Source of the DNA: Symsagittifera roscoffensis
Taxonomy: Eukaryota > Xenacoelomorpha > Acoela > Convolutidae
Length of the DNA: 64,000 nucleotides
Direction: 5' to 3'
Assembly: GCF_963678635.1 (NCBI RefSeq)
Contig: NC_087068.1
Location: 14,080,027-14,144,026, forward strand
The position numbers and the translations under genes were made by a program. The notes under the pieces are model-generated. The model did no database searches. It worked only from the letters and a program-made list of their open reading frames with translations, and was not told where the DNA came from. Shown in pieces: positions 21,733 to 36,100 of the stretch. The stretch's first letter is position 1; the number at the start of each line of letters is the position of its first letter.

Positions 21733-23280
21733 TTACAACTCGTCCTTATCTTTGGATCCCGACTTGAGAATCTCTGCGAACTCATTGTACTTGAGGTACC
21801 CGTTCTCATCTACAGGTGCATCCCGGAGGATCTCATCACACATTTCCTCACTAAATCTCTCCCCCATCGTCATCAAGGCTTCTTTCAGTTTGTCTTCGTG
21901 GATTAGACCAGTTCCTGGACACAGATAAACGCCGATTAAATAGAAAAGATACATCATTGTTCGCGCCTTGAACAGCTGGATCAAAATAACATCCTCCCCC
22001 GTGAATAGACAAAAGTAAGATCATCCATTCCCTATTTGATTTGGATTTTAAAATTGACTGTACGTGAAAAGAATTTGATTAAATTAGCTGAAACTTAGAG
22101 CCAAGTTAACATCCCCATTCACACTAAAACACTTTAGGTGGGGAGATGTTAATTAGGTCTGAATATCCAAATGAGTACAAGACCAGTTAATAAGAGGAAA
22201 TCTATGCTATGTTGGCACATTAGCAAAATGCAAACTGTTTGATTGTGTGCAGAAAACTTTTGCGTTTACAAGTAACTTGCAAAATTAAATGTTTAATTTT
22301 GCGCTCAATTAAGACGCGAAATACTGAGATTACTGATTAAAAAAATTACAAATTCACGAATTGTAAATTTTCTTGAACAAAAACAAACGATGGCAAAGCT
22401 CAGCAAGTGTCTTCATTGTGCTCAGTTCAGTTGCATATTAAAATCACTTGACTGACCTTCCTCGTCGAAGCATGCGAATGCGTTCTGTATCACATGTTTC
22501 TGGTCTGTGCCTTGCAATTTCTCTCCAAATAGAGTGAGGAACATGGTGAAGTTCATCTGGGCACCACTGGCCTCCGACAGCAGAGAGGCCAGAAATTCAT
22601 CCGACACCTAAGGGCATATAGCTTTTATAAATTATCACTACATTAATGGGCAGGTCCATTTTGTAGAACAACCGAGCTGCCAATATTTTTAGGCCAATAA
22701 TTGAAAGAATCTCTTCGAAAAACAAACTTCCGAACTTCTACTTAATAAGGGGGAGAGAGATCATTTAGAAAGAGTATACTTGTGGGAGAGATTGAACAAG
22801 AGCGCATTTGGTTTTAAGCATAAGTATGCGATTCTGTTGACAGGAGATTTCTAATATTCTATTGTGATTAGATTACTGAGGAACTGTATTAATTGTTTTT
22901 TCAAAATAGCAGCTCCGCTAAATCTTGTTCGATGAATTTTGTGTTGCTTCGAAAATCATAAGCTTACTCTTCGATGGAAAAACTCATTAAACCCGACTAT
23001 GAAACCCACGAAAAAGGGATCGCGCGCCAAAAAATGAAACATGAAAGCACGACAACGATTATTACTCGATACTAACATCTTTTCCAAGGTTTCCATAAAT
23101 CTCTCTCAAATCCTCAGCAGTAATGAATCCATCTTTGTTTGTATCTATCATGTTAAATGCCTCTTTGAACTCGTGGATTTGAGTCTGCTCAAACATGGCA
23201 AACACATTACTGGTCTGTCTAGCCGCTCGTTGCTTCTTCCCTCCTGCTCCTGGCCTCTTTCTGTGCACTGCTGAGGCCAT
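21733..23280 (-). CDS. Myosin II regulatory light chain
   Basis: Three exons with matching phases: 23280-23077, 22607-22457 and 21914-21733 (178 residues plus stop; about 172 is usual). The N-terminus is basic and ends in the phosphorylation site ([13 protein letters not shown]), equivalent to the Thr-Ser pair targeted by myosin light chain kinase and Rho kinase in non-muscle/smooth types. EF-hand 1 has a full calcium loop ([12 protein letters not shown]). The core [17 protein letters not shown] is the family signature, and the tail ends SKDKDEL. It binds the neck of myosin II heavy chain and controls filament assembly and motor activity in the cytoplasm. The spacing of Arg before Thr-Ser is slightly altered compared with the common RATS. 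Both introns (about 470 and 540 bases) hold nothing recognisable. The start was chosen as the first ATG before the basic leader. Confidence 0.95.
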
Positions 23281-24712
23281 TATGAACAACAAATAATCTC
23301 TTCTGGTTTATTCGAGTTAGAATTATGAAACTGACTATATTATCTGAAAGTTTTTTGATATATTATTTTTATATTTTTCTAAAGCTAGCAGTTTCCTACG
23401 TGGAACAATAACGGAGTGAACTAGCCTAAAAATAAGGAAACGGTTTCTCTAATCGTCTTTTAGTGATGATAAGCTTCCTTTAACCTGCATTGATTCTATC
23501 ACTTTGATACGTTCATCCTTTAAATCTTAGTTCGGATCAGTACTAGTACCACCATGACTCAGGTTGAGCTTAATCTTTAACTTTTCCCACTCCGTGTTTT
23601 TTTCGAAGAAGGGAAACCGAATTTATTTGGGATGCAACATAGGAGCAAATGAATCATATAATAGTAAAAATTTACAATTAAGCACAATATAATTTTCGAC
23701 ATTAAAGGAAAACCCATAAAAGCAATAACAATAAACACATTGTACATAGCAACATTCGCAGTGGATCAGTTGACGCCATTTCGACTTCACGAGTGTTCTT
23801 TCAGACTCTTTATAGAGAATCTAACATTTGATTAGTCTGAGTTTGAAGGTAAGTTCTGAGTCAGAACAAATGCATACACTCGAATCTAATCTGTCGTTTT
23901 GTTATTGGCTTTTTGGTATCATGAAAGATAAAATTAACTTTACCATAAGGAGTCGAAACGTCGACAAATGACCAGTGAAACTCAGCTACCTCGGAATAAC
24001 ATGAACAAAATTGTTCATTCCAGGAATACTTTATATATAGGTATGTTTTATATGAAAACCTCCCAACAGCTGCAACGTACGCAGTGAATCTTGGAGAATT
24101 AAACAACAGTATTTTTCTATTAATTTTGTTTTTCACTACGTAAATCAATCACCATTATATCGAAACTATACCAGCTGTTACATAATAAATTCTCCAGCCA
24201 CCGATATCGATGGATCAAAACAGACAAAAACAGGTCAAATTTAGAATTGAATATTTAGCACTTATTGTATCATTTATTTAGATATGAAAAAATCAGAAGA
24301 CAATATTTTCAACCAAGACGTATTTTGATGTCACAGATTTTAAAATTCGTTGACCTTCAAGGTTCATTCTGCTAGTAATGATAATAAATCTCGATAACTA
24401 GAATTTATATAATGCACTCAGTTTCTAAACATTTTGACAGGGATTAGAGATTGCTGATTCCATTGCAGCTTTGATCGTTTAGTTTCATACTTCTATTAAT
24501 AAATAAGTATACTGCACATCGAACCCAAAATAGGGTCATTTTTGCTGTTATTTTGTTTCTGCTTCTGAATGCACCACTCCCAAATGTATTAATGGTTTTG
24601 AATATTCTAAGCTTTGTCCTAAGGATAATTTCAATTATAATTTTCTGATTTCTAACGATACAACTCTCTCTTTTTCTCCGCATATTTCAGATTCTGAGAA
24701 ATAGGGTCCTCC
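23281..24712. other. Intergenic between light chain and SRPRA
   Basis: The region holds the light chain promoter and 5' UTR. It is AT-rich with no other gene, repeat or RNA recognised. Confidence 0.5.
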
Positions 24713-24718
24713 TTTATT
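24713..24718 (-). promoter_or_regulatory. Poly(A) signal of SRPRA
   Basis: AATAAA on the - strand, 77 bases after the SRPRA stop codon at 24795. Confidence 0.7.
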
Positions 24719-24794
24719 TTACTATTCAATCCTTTTCCTCAGGATTTCGTCCGTAGGAAAGTACTATTTCATTTCAAATTGAGTTCAAGGCCTC

Positions 24795-27700
24795 TCAGTT
24801 TCGCAGCAGTGCATTGACCACAGCATTTACATTCAGAACTTTCAGGTCAGTGTATGTCTGTCCTGTTCCCACGAATAAGATAGGCTGGCCAGTGGAGTGA
24901 GTCATCGACACACAGGCGCCCACTTTGTCGTCGATTGTGTCGAATTTAGTCAGCACTATGGCGTCTATTGTCCTTGCTGAAACAGGTATAAAAATCCGGA
25001 GACCATCCAACCTGTTGTGAATTACTATTAATGAACGGATACATGGAAAAAGTTTTTTCATTATTAAATTTCAAGTTTTTTCAAGGGAACCTGGTGAAGT
25101 TGATATTGAGAATTCGAAAATATAGAGCCGGAGTCTTATCGATCTTTAAAACCAAACCGAAAATTTGTAAGAAACAAAATATTAGGTAGAAAATCCGACA
25201 AAATTATAACCGACACGACAGCCAATTAGCTGAAAATCAACAGAAAGATACTGGTTAAAGTGCCACGAGTGCTTTATACGTATTGAATGGAAAACCCAAT
25301 TCGGAAACAAGCCGACATAGTTTAAGTCGACAACCATAAAGCACAATTTTTCGAATACAACACAAACAGCACAAAAAAACTCGCAGACAGAAATTGGGAC
25401 GAAAGCCGTGAACTTAAAAACATAGCCAACTAACAGTTGGAAACGAGTAATGAACGCAGGGAAACTGAAAACAACTGACTTGTTTTTTGAAGAGACTTCA
25501 ACTTTTGAATTTTGAAGAAAAAAATAGATGGCATTAAAGCTCTTTGAATTTGTAGAACAATTTATTACGGACACTTTTTTTTGCTAACTTTAACCCAATT
25601 TGAGAAAACTGGATCAATGCGTTAAACTTTTATTTCGCTGAAAAATCTGATAATTAATTTCCATTTTCGAAGCTAGAATTTGATCAAGTTTTGCGCGACC
25701 TTTACACTTTTGCAGTTCAATAGTGGTGTTTGCCTTCTTTTAACAATGTAAATGCCCTGAATGGAAATTTCCTGAAAAAAAAATCAGCAAGACCAATAAA
25801 AGAGTCTTCACTACGTTCATTACTCTTTAAAAATTAGAGCTCAATTACTTCCACTAGTGTCCTTCAAAAATTTGAGGAAGCTGAATGTTCAAAAAGTGTC
25901 CGTGCAACTGGAAAATAGCCGAAAAAAAGACTGACGATTTGCAAGAAAAAACAGAACATTCCTAGGTTAAAAAAACAGAATCCGGCTGAACTGGAACCAC
26001 AAGCATTTGTCGTCTCAAAAATATGTGTTACCTATACGCGAGATGCGCTGGATACTTGATTGTGTAATTTTTCTATTTGTACTGCGAAAGGCTTAAGAGG
26101 GTGATTTATATTCTTCATATCTCAGAGCCGAAAATCTACCGAAAAACTTCAAATCTGATAAAAATCATTCAAGCAACTCTTACCGTAAACACAAGGCCAA
26201 TACAGTAACCATGATATTGATTAACGATGCTAAATAATTAACCATGCTGATTACAATTTGACCATTATGTGACCAAAATTATTTACGGGAAAAAATTCTA
26301 CTACCCGATTGCAATACCCTTGCTTATTACAAGGACAATTAACGCTAAAAACAAGGCCTGCTAAAGCAATTTCTTATTTCTTAGTTTATTATTTTTTAAA
26401 ACGATAGAAAAAGTATGGTGAAAGATTAATTGATACATTTGATTTAGTGATGCGACATACCTGCGTTGACTCCATTTTGATTGACAGGTGCATGGTCAGC
26501 CAATGCCCTGTTGAACTTCATGAGCTGATCAGTGGCCTCATTGCCCACTAGTGCTTCCCCCACAAACAGAACCAAGTCTGGATTGTTCACACTGATCAGC
26601 TTAGCCAGTGCTCTCATCAGGGGCTCATTGTCCTGCATCCTCCCGGCTGTGTCCACCAACACAACGTCGAACTTCGTACTCTTAGCTGAAATTCTCAATC
26701 TTAAATTCAGTTTTCATAAATCATAATTTTAAGATGAAACGGCTCATCAAAGTCCAATAATGAAATACGAAACTTCATCATAATTAAGGTCTCAGAAGTT
26801 TTTCTTGAATTTAGTTGAGATGAATCAGTGCTATCGAACTTAAACTGCCTGAGTTTGTTTGCCTGCGAACCTCAGAAAATATTTGAAAGTATAATATCCA
26901 CATCTGCTGAATGAGACAATTTTATTGCATCGGGCTTAAACATCAATAATATCGTCTTCACTTTTATGAAATATTCAAAAAACCACATTAGCCAAAACTA
27001 TGTTTTTCCGTCACACGTAACAAAGCTTTTGGCACAGTAGCTCAAATATAATGTATCAAAAATAAAATTTTAAATAGGCATGAAAAAAGTATGTTTCAAC
27101 AAGAACTGTTAAAATAGACTATAACTCTTGCAAACCAAGATTCCTTACCATAGTTGATAGCTTCTTGTGCAATACTAGCGGCATCTTTTCCATATCCTTT
27201 CTCATACAGTTGGACCATCACCCCTGTTCCATTCTTAGGGGGATGGAGGGAGTTGAGTGCTCTGCAGTGGGTCTTCAGCTGTTCCACTGCCCCTGCTCGG
27301 AATGTGTCACAGCCGGCGATTAGCACCCGCAGGCCGTTCTCAATCAGCCAGAAACAGATCTGAACACACGCGAGACACTATTTAACAGTCCTATGAAATA
27401 CTAAAAAATCTAATTTTGTCTTAATGGATTGGCTGTATTTCTTATTGTTTCTCAAATTGTGATTCAATTTTACCGATTGCGCAGAAAAATTAGCACAATA
27501 AGGTAGCTTCATTTTGATACTGACAAATTTTCACTTCACATACAAAGCGAACAAAAACAATGCATCGCTCTAAAAAACTAGCTGCCGACTTGAAGATACA
27601 GCTAGTCTTCAAGTTGGCATTTAGTTTTTTGAGCAACGCGGCTGTTTTTGTTTCTGCCTAATTGAAGTTTGAGGTAATTGCCGCAAATTTAGAACTTTTT

Positions 27701-30700
27701 AAGATGAAAAATACCAATTCTGCATTTTAACATGAAGCATACCTTGGCGAGATTGGTAGACTTTCCAACTCCATTCACCCCACAGAAAGTGACCACATAT
27801 GGTCTTCCATTGGGACCTCCGGATCTGGCCTGTGCATCTCTCAACATGTCGATCCGCTGCTTCGGAGACAGAATCGTAGTCAGGGACTCCTCCATTGCAG
27901 AGCGGACACTGCTCGCAATTGCTGCAAAATAAAACAAAAGATTCGTTCAAATCCTTGCCTATAAAATTTTTTTAAGGTATCTGATTTTACTTCAAACAAA
28001 AAAAACATAAATAATTTTTTTAAAAAGACATCGGAACAGCGGCTAGCAGTTCTAGCGAAAATGTGGCCATCTGGTCCTAAGGCTGCAAGAGTAATCTGAT
28101 TGCAAGCAATTAACTAGAAGCCTTTTTCTGGACTAAACCGAAACCAATTAGAAAACTCACTGCTGAATGAGCCCACTGTCTTGCCTTGCAACTTCAGTCC
28201 CACTGAACTACACAGAGCATCCGCAACCTCAGAAGCCACGTTCTTCCCTAGAAAATACTCCGCGTACACTTCACTGTAATAAACATGACGAAAAACACTT
28301 GGGAAATTCTTAATGAACTCAAGGAAACAGAAACTTAATTTATTCCAGTTTCGAACTTTTTTTCGTAAAATATAAATACTATTTGAGAAAAAGAACAAAT
28401 TTGCCTTTTCTTTAGTTCATGAACAATTTGTTTATGAAAAAAAAAACAGCTTCAAAGCACCGTACTCCAGAGTTAAGGCGCAGAATTTCTCACAGCTGCA
28501 CCATAGCACCTTGCTTACTTCCGAATACCAAAGCTATCAATAAAGCGGACAAAACACATGCTATTAAACAGCCAAATAGAAATAGAAGTACAGCAATAAA
28601 CATATAGTGAAGCTCAGAACTTTTGCTGAGCACGAACTTACGTCAGCTGAGTCGGAAAATTGAACTCGTAATATAACTTGTGTAAATAGGGAAGGTACTC
28701 CCCTCTACGTACCTATGAGATGTTCTCGCATCTTTTCTAGAGGTGCTTCCAGTGTCTCCTCGTTGAGCGTTTTGCTTCCCACTAAGCCCTTGAACACTCC
28801 AAAAAGACCCCCTCCACTCGATTTCGAAGATGCCGAAGGTTGAGGTCTAAATATGCATTGAGCGTTTAATGGATTATTTTCAAATAAAAGAAAAGAATAA
28901 ATTATCAAGGAAAGTAGCGTGCTCGAACATAAAACGAAACAATCCAAATTTCTAAATCTCAAATAAAAAAAAAACTCGAGCTAGGAAAACTTAGTTGCTT
29001 ATCGACTGTCATTCGAGTTTTGAACATCACAGTTTTTGCATATCGACTGTCATTCGAGTTTTGAACAATACAGTTTTGACCATTTAAAAAAAGTTTGCAT
29101 TTTGCATTTTTTAAACTGCCGTTTTTTGGCATAAACAGATCAATTAACTAACTGTACACAGCAAAACAATTGCAAAAGCTAACTCAAAGCGCTTAAAAAA
29201 ACGGCCAAACAATAAACCAACTATATAGCGCATCTGACCTTTTACTGTCGCCACTGGGTTCCATGCTACCCGAGTCAGCCTCGTCTTCGCTCCCTTCTCC
29301 CCTGTCGCTGTCGGAAAACTCATCAACTTCAGTGTCCAAGTCTTTCAACTGACCCCTCATGGATCCCACTGCGACATGCGAGGAGTTCTAAAGTTAAAGA
29401 TTTCTGTAAAATCGAGTCAAATTCAAAACTGTTGTCATCAACCATAGATGCCTAAAAACTACAAGCCGAAGATAATAATAATCACAGAAACAATAAATGA
29501 ACTACCTTTTGTTATCAAATGATACACCTGGGTTTTAAGTAAACTCATTTATTTTTTCGCCGATGAACTAATTTGGAGCATTTTTCAACAGATGTGGGGG
29601 TGGGGAGGATAGGGGGGGGGGGGGGGGGGGGGGGGGGGTGGACACTATTACAGTCGCCTCAAAAATCCATATCTTTGATTGATCGCCTAGAAAGGAAAGT
29701 CCTCACTTGAAAAATCAGACATTAGTAAGCTCCTACAGCGCCGATACATACTAACTTGAAGCAGCATTACTCGCTGAAAAACGCTACTTTTCATCAAAAT
29801 CTTCCACCTTTGTGAAAGATAAAAACCAAATAGCTAATACCGTTTTATCCTAAGCGGCCAAGTTCATGAAACCGATGAATCTAACAAAACCCGCAATAAA
29901 ATCTCTGTATGAATTCTGAGTTCATTATGATTGCTCAAACATCATTCAATGGAATTTCAGTTGCTTTGAACAGTCAAGTAGCTTTAGTTGTTCAAACAAC
30001 TAATCCATCTAAATGCATCGCAGTCATGATTTGTATTGTACTGGACACACTGACACAAATTCACAAATTATGTTCTTACAAAATATTCAGGGCACTCAGT
30101 TGATGCTGAATGGACAAGATATATGAAACAATAACTCGTAATAACGGCATTAATAATAAGTGATAATAATTAAGTGATTTAAATTATACGATTGCCAAAT
30201 GATTGTTTTCGATCGGACCCGAATCAATTTTGTAAAGATAAAATCAAAACATAGCCAACTGACCGTTGGAAAAAAGTAATGAACGCAAGTAAACAGAAAA
30301 AAAACAGACTTTATTGAAAAAATCTCAACTTTTGAATTTCCAGGAAAAAAACAGATGCCCTTTAAGCTCGTTGAAATTCTAGAACAATTGGCGCTTTTTT
30401 GATAACATAAACCCAACTTGAGAAAACTGGATCAATAGGTAAAGTTTTTATTCCGCTGGATATCTAAAAATTAAATTCCACTTTTGCAACTAGAAATCGT
30501 TGACGTTTTTTCGCGCCATTTCCACGTTTGTATTTGGAGAGTGCTATTAAGGTCACTTTCAACAGATGAAGTTCAACTCAACTCAAAAAGTGCATATATA
30601 CCTAAGATGATTTATAAATGCATTGATATGTATGAATGCACACCAGTAGTTATTACAGCATTTTAAGACTTTTTCTAGAAAAAAAAAATTACCAAGACCT

Positions 30701-33142
30701 ATACAAGAGTCTTCACTACGTTCATTACTCTGAATATAGTTTGCTCTTTCGAGCATCACTTCTAAGTTTTGCTTCTGCGGCAGAAACAGTAGTGTGATAG
30801 ATAATTAGTTCCGTTCATACGCGAACCCTTTTTCAAAACAAAACCTCACAGCACGGACATGTTATTAGCATCTTCGAAATCGAATGGCAAGGCCATTTTG
30901 GTCAATAGGAACTAAAACCACAGAGGATGATTGATTGCTCATAAAATATCATGTAATGGGATATCTTTAAGACTGCAAGTGGTACCCATTTATTTCATTG
31001 CCCAAATTTACGCCCGCAACAATAAATAGAGTCAGTCAATTTCAACCAACCGTAGTCCCGGTGTCATCTCCATTTGCTTCCCCGTTAACTCCATTCGAGA
31101 GTGAGTCATCCGTGCCCCGTGCTGACCTTGGCTTGCTGTAGTCCAGATCTTTATCAGCTCCTTTGGCGCCTCCATATGGCCACACGCGACCCTCTTTCCC
31201 CTTCGGTCTCGACTTGCTAGAAATGAATCAAAAGCTCAACTCCGCAAAAAACCCCACGTGATTGACTTAGTTTCACGAATAGACTAAAAAGCGTAGATCT
31301 TTCTTTTGGCCAAATTAAAAATACATGCCTCTATGATAAAGAGTATCCATCGAGATTAAAAAGTGGTTATGAACCGTCAACGAGAAATTGCAAAAAAAAC
31401 TAAGTGTAGAAAAACTTTCAGCGCAAAACTATTTAATTTCAAACAAAAAAATACGAGCGAAATAATGATGCCACCGAGCTATAAGTGACAAGACACAGTT
31501 TTTTGATGTACTTCTGTTTACACAGGTATGATTTTTAGCTACCATTATCAGGTTGCATTATTACGGTGGTCAAATTGATAAGGGAATCGAAAAATTTTCA
31601 AACATCTTGAAGGCAAAAAATCCGACAAACCAGACGGCGTAACCATATATAGCCAAGTTCTCAAACTTATATCTCAGGTACGAGCAGCGCGGCAGATACG
31701 AATAAAAATTTCAATCAGCATTCCCAGGTTAGATAGGCGTCGATTGGCAGGATTTCACTGTATTGAATTATTCAGAAGAAGATTTGGAGAGTGATGTGCC
31801 TTACGATATTTGGGAAAACAAAGTTAATGCTTGGGAAACTGCTACCGATCTTGAAGCTGCCAAGCATGGGCCTGTTGCGGTGCTTAAACTCACTGGGGAA
31901 AAAAACGAGATATTGCATTGGAAACTCGACAAAAACTAAATGCAAGAAAAGAGCTTAACAAAATACTGGCTAAATTGAAGGTTGTTTTTGTTAAAGAAAC
32001 CATAGACCAGCACTTCGAGGCTTATGTGAAATTCGAAGCAGTAAAACATGAAACAAAAACTGTCCTGGAGTATATACAAGACTTCGAACAATTTATTCCA
32101 GAATACAGCGATTTTCGATGAAGTTACCCGAATCGGTTTTAGCATGCAAGCTCCAATATGGGACAAATTTGAAACAGTCTGAGCGACAATTGATTTATGC
32201 ATGTGCGCACACCATCGATTATAGTTTTATGAAAGCCTCGTTGAGACGAATTTTCAGTCGTGCATATCTTGTCAAGGACAGCAGTGCAAACAATGATCCA
32301 GTTATGAAAAAAAAACCTCGTTTGTTTCACAATTAGCTTAAAGCGAAGAAGTAACTGCTTTCTGGACGAACAAGCAGTGTATCCACCGCGGAAAAACTTT
32401 AGAGGGAATGGGCAAAATCATGACCCACGACGACAGCAAGAAAAAAATCCTCTTGATAGACAAGGTAAAATGACACTGTGCTCATGTTGTGGATCTTGAA
32501 ATCACTATGTTCGTGATTGCCCAGATCGCCATTCTGACTCGACGCAAAAACTACCATCGAAACGCCAGAATGAGTGTAGCGACGAAAATCTGTTTCTGAC
32601 ATTTGCTAGCACATGTCACCAACTTGCGTTAGAACGCAAGGAATTGTCGATTTTAGACATTGCGTGCACGAGAACAATTAAGGAAATGCCGTATAAAATG
32701 CAGAATTGCATGTGAGGTTATATCGGAAACTCTGCCGACGTTCCTCGGCATAAAGTCAAGGAAAGCTGCTGAACTCGTGCTTGACCTTGAGCGATCTCTC
32801 GTGAAAAGGAAAGACAGTAATGAGTGGCTCCAATTTGAGGTAATGATTTCCGGGCATATTATACGCTCTAATTTTCCAGGTAAACTTGAGATCGATGTAT
32901 TGGCGATGATAACGTGCTTCAAACAAAAAGAAAGAAAGAAAGAAAGAAAGAAAGAATTTATTTCTCTAGTCAGCATTAAATACAACATTGAATATATTTA
33001 TAATTTAAGTTAAATGATGCGACTTAGAGAGGATAGACAACGGGACCTAAAGGTCCTCCAGGGTCTACCCTTAAGTTGTTCAAACATAAAGATTTAACAC
33101 TAATATTTAATGAAAAAAAAAAAAAAAAAAAAACGAAATTTG

Positions 33143-33177
<35 letters not shown>

Positions 33178-36100
33178 TGAAGTAGGTTTACTTCCGTAAG
33201 TTAAGATTTTTTGTTGGCGTTACTGAAAGAGCCCATCAACTTTAACTTAAGACAACCAGGTTCACGGTCGCAGGTGAGTTTTAAAATAATTTTTAAGAAA
33301 AATAATTTTTTTCTTTTTTTCTTCTTTTCTTTTTCTTTTTTTTTTTACTAAGTGTTTAATATTTTTCGAAAAATCGTAAAAATGGCCATATCTCCTAAAC
33401 TACAAGGATTTAGAGCTTCATATTTTAGCACGAGAATCGGAAGCTAGAGCAGTTGCCTGGTAGCATTTAACCAACGATAATCATTTTAAAGAAAAAAGGA
33501 AAAAGGGAAAAAGTACTACAAATCGTAGATAAGTTTTGTTAGTTCGTCGTTTTGCAACAAAAATGTATTTTTGAAATTATGGTAAAACACTTTTACTTTT
33601 GTCTCAGAAAAACTTTCAATATTTTCAGGAATTATATTTTGCAGTCTCAATAAGTTAAAAAGCTTGCAAGCACGATATCGGATAGAAAAACGTTCAAATC
33701 TTTTCTTGCAAAGAGGTTCTAATAGTAAATTGTATTTTGAGTTTCTTGTTTGTCTCTGCCGATTATTAAAAACAAACAAATTGTTAAGGAAACTCTCTGA
33801 ATGAAAGGAATTAATTGAGCGCAGAACAAATTTGAGCAATTCGTATACATGCAATTCGAAAACCGATAGAAAATTGTATTTAAGAAAAATGTCATTACAG
33901 GAGTACATTTTCTTTCGAAAGAACATAAATTTAATTATTTTCTTTTGTAAAAGAAATAAACACTCCAGTGAACTTCGACTGCAGCAACCGTAAATCAGAA
34001 TTCCGTATTGTATTATAGGAACAACATTACTTCTGTAGTATTCTAGTAATTGTGAAAGCGGCACGTAATGCCTCAGTTTTGATATAATACCACATTGTTT
34101 ACCGAGTCTCATTTTAACATTATTAATATGAGTTTGATAAGATAACTTACAATCTATATAAATTCCTAGATATTTGCATACGGGTTTTAGTATAATGTTA
34201 GAAGAATTAAGCTTGAAGCGATAATTGGAAGCACTTTTTATATTCATTTGATTTGTTTTATCACTATTAACTATTAACTTGTTGGCGAGAAGCCAACGAT
34301 CCAGCTTGCCAATATCTTCTCTAATTTGAGTTATTTGGCAACCAATTGCCGTCAGGTTGGTGTCATCTGCAAACAGTGTTACTTCAACTGATTTGCATGC
34401 TGATGGAAGGTCATTTACGTAAATTAGGAAAAGCAAAGGTCCCAGTATCGAGCCTTGAGGAACACCGCATGTTATTTTCTTCCAATCAGAGAATTGTCCA
34501 TTTACTAAAACTCGTTGAGTCCGTTCAAATAAGTAGGTCTGAAACCACCGGTTACAATTTCCTCTTATACCATAAGATTCCAGTTTATTTAGTAGTATTT
34601 GATGATCGAGAGTATCAAAGGCTTTCCTAAGATCCAAGAAAAAACTATAAATTTCATTTGTATGACTTCTCAATCTTAGATTTTCTGTCAATTCAGCTAC
34701 TGCATCTATTGTACTATGTTTGGTTCTAAAGCCGAATTGTTTGTTGTATAAAAGGGATAAATTTTCAAAGTAAGAATATAATCTGTTGTGCATTGCGCGT
34801 TCATAGATTTTGCTCCAAACTATTAGTAAAGAAATTGGCCGATAGTTGTTTTCATCTCGCCGCGATTTTTCTTTGTGGATTGGAACAATTTTGGCTTTAC
34901 GAAGCTCGGAAGGGAAAACACCTTTAGAAAAAGACGCATTAATAAGTATTGGTAATAAAGGAGCAACAGCATTTTTAGAAGATTTGACAATTAAGTTACT
35001 GACGTAATCATCCCCAGATGTCGATTTATCGTCCAATTGAGAGATGATTTGGTGTATTTCTGGTTCTGTTACCTTAAAAAGAAACATGGAGTGATTTAAT
35101 TTGGGTAAGCATGGTGGATCTATTTTAGGCAACTCTTTTTTCAAATTCTCTCCAATGTTAGTGAAGAAATCATTGAATTTGTCAGCAATATCTTTATTAG
35201 ATGGATTTTCTTGGACTTGAAGGCATGAATCTAGAACAGGAATATTTGATTGGGCTAAGTTCTTACAATTTAATTCATTGAGTAACTTATATGTTTGTCT
35301 TGAGTCTCCAATGCAATGTCTAAATTTATTCATGTAATGTGTTCTTTTCTTGCATTTAACGGCGTTTTCAAACTTTTGTCTTTGCTTTTTAAAATTCACT
35401 AGGGTTTCTGGATTTTCAGGATTATTTTTCCATCTTCGATGGGCTGCATTGCGCTTATTTCGCAGATTTTTAAGATCATTGTTGAACCATGGTGGCTGAG
35501 TTTTGCTTCTTGGTGAAATTGCCTTTAGCGGAGCGAATTTGTCTAGGACATTTTCAAAGATACATTTGAATAAATTAAAAGACTCACTGGGATCTTCGGT
35601 ACCCATGAGAATTTCTTCCTGTTCACTTAACACACGCTGTAATTCATTTTCAAATTCTCTACATTTTGAAGCCTTCCTCAGAAAAGATGTATCACGGAAT
35701 GTTATCGATATATCTTTTTTACATTGCTTTATTGACCAATCTAAGAGGATTGGATAGTGGTCTGATATAGTTTCTTGTTCTAACACCGTGGAATTGGGAT
35801 TTGCAATATTTTGATAGATGAAGTGATCTAAACAAGTTGATGTTGTTAATGATACACGAGTAGGTTCTGATGCAAAATACTCAAACCCATTCGAGTTTAT
35901 AGCGTTCAGGTAATTAATGGTGAGTTGATTTTCTTGCAGTGTATTTATATTGAAATCGCCACATACAATGAAAGGGTCAGAATGTGTGCTATTATCTTCA
36001 AGAAACTGTTCAAGTTTGTCAGTAAAGAGTAACTTGTTTATTCTTGGTGGATTGTAGATGACGGCTATTTTTAATTTGTAATTGTTTTTTTCGACCTCCG

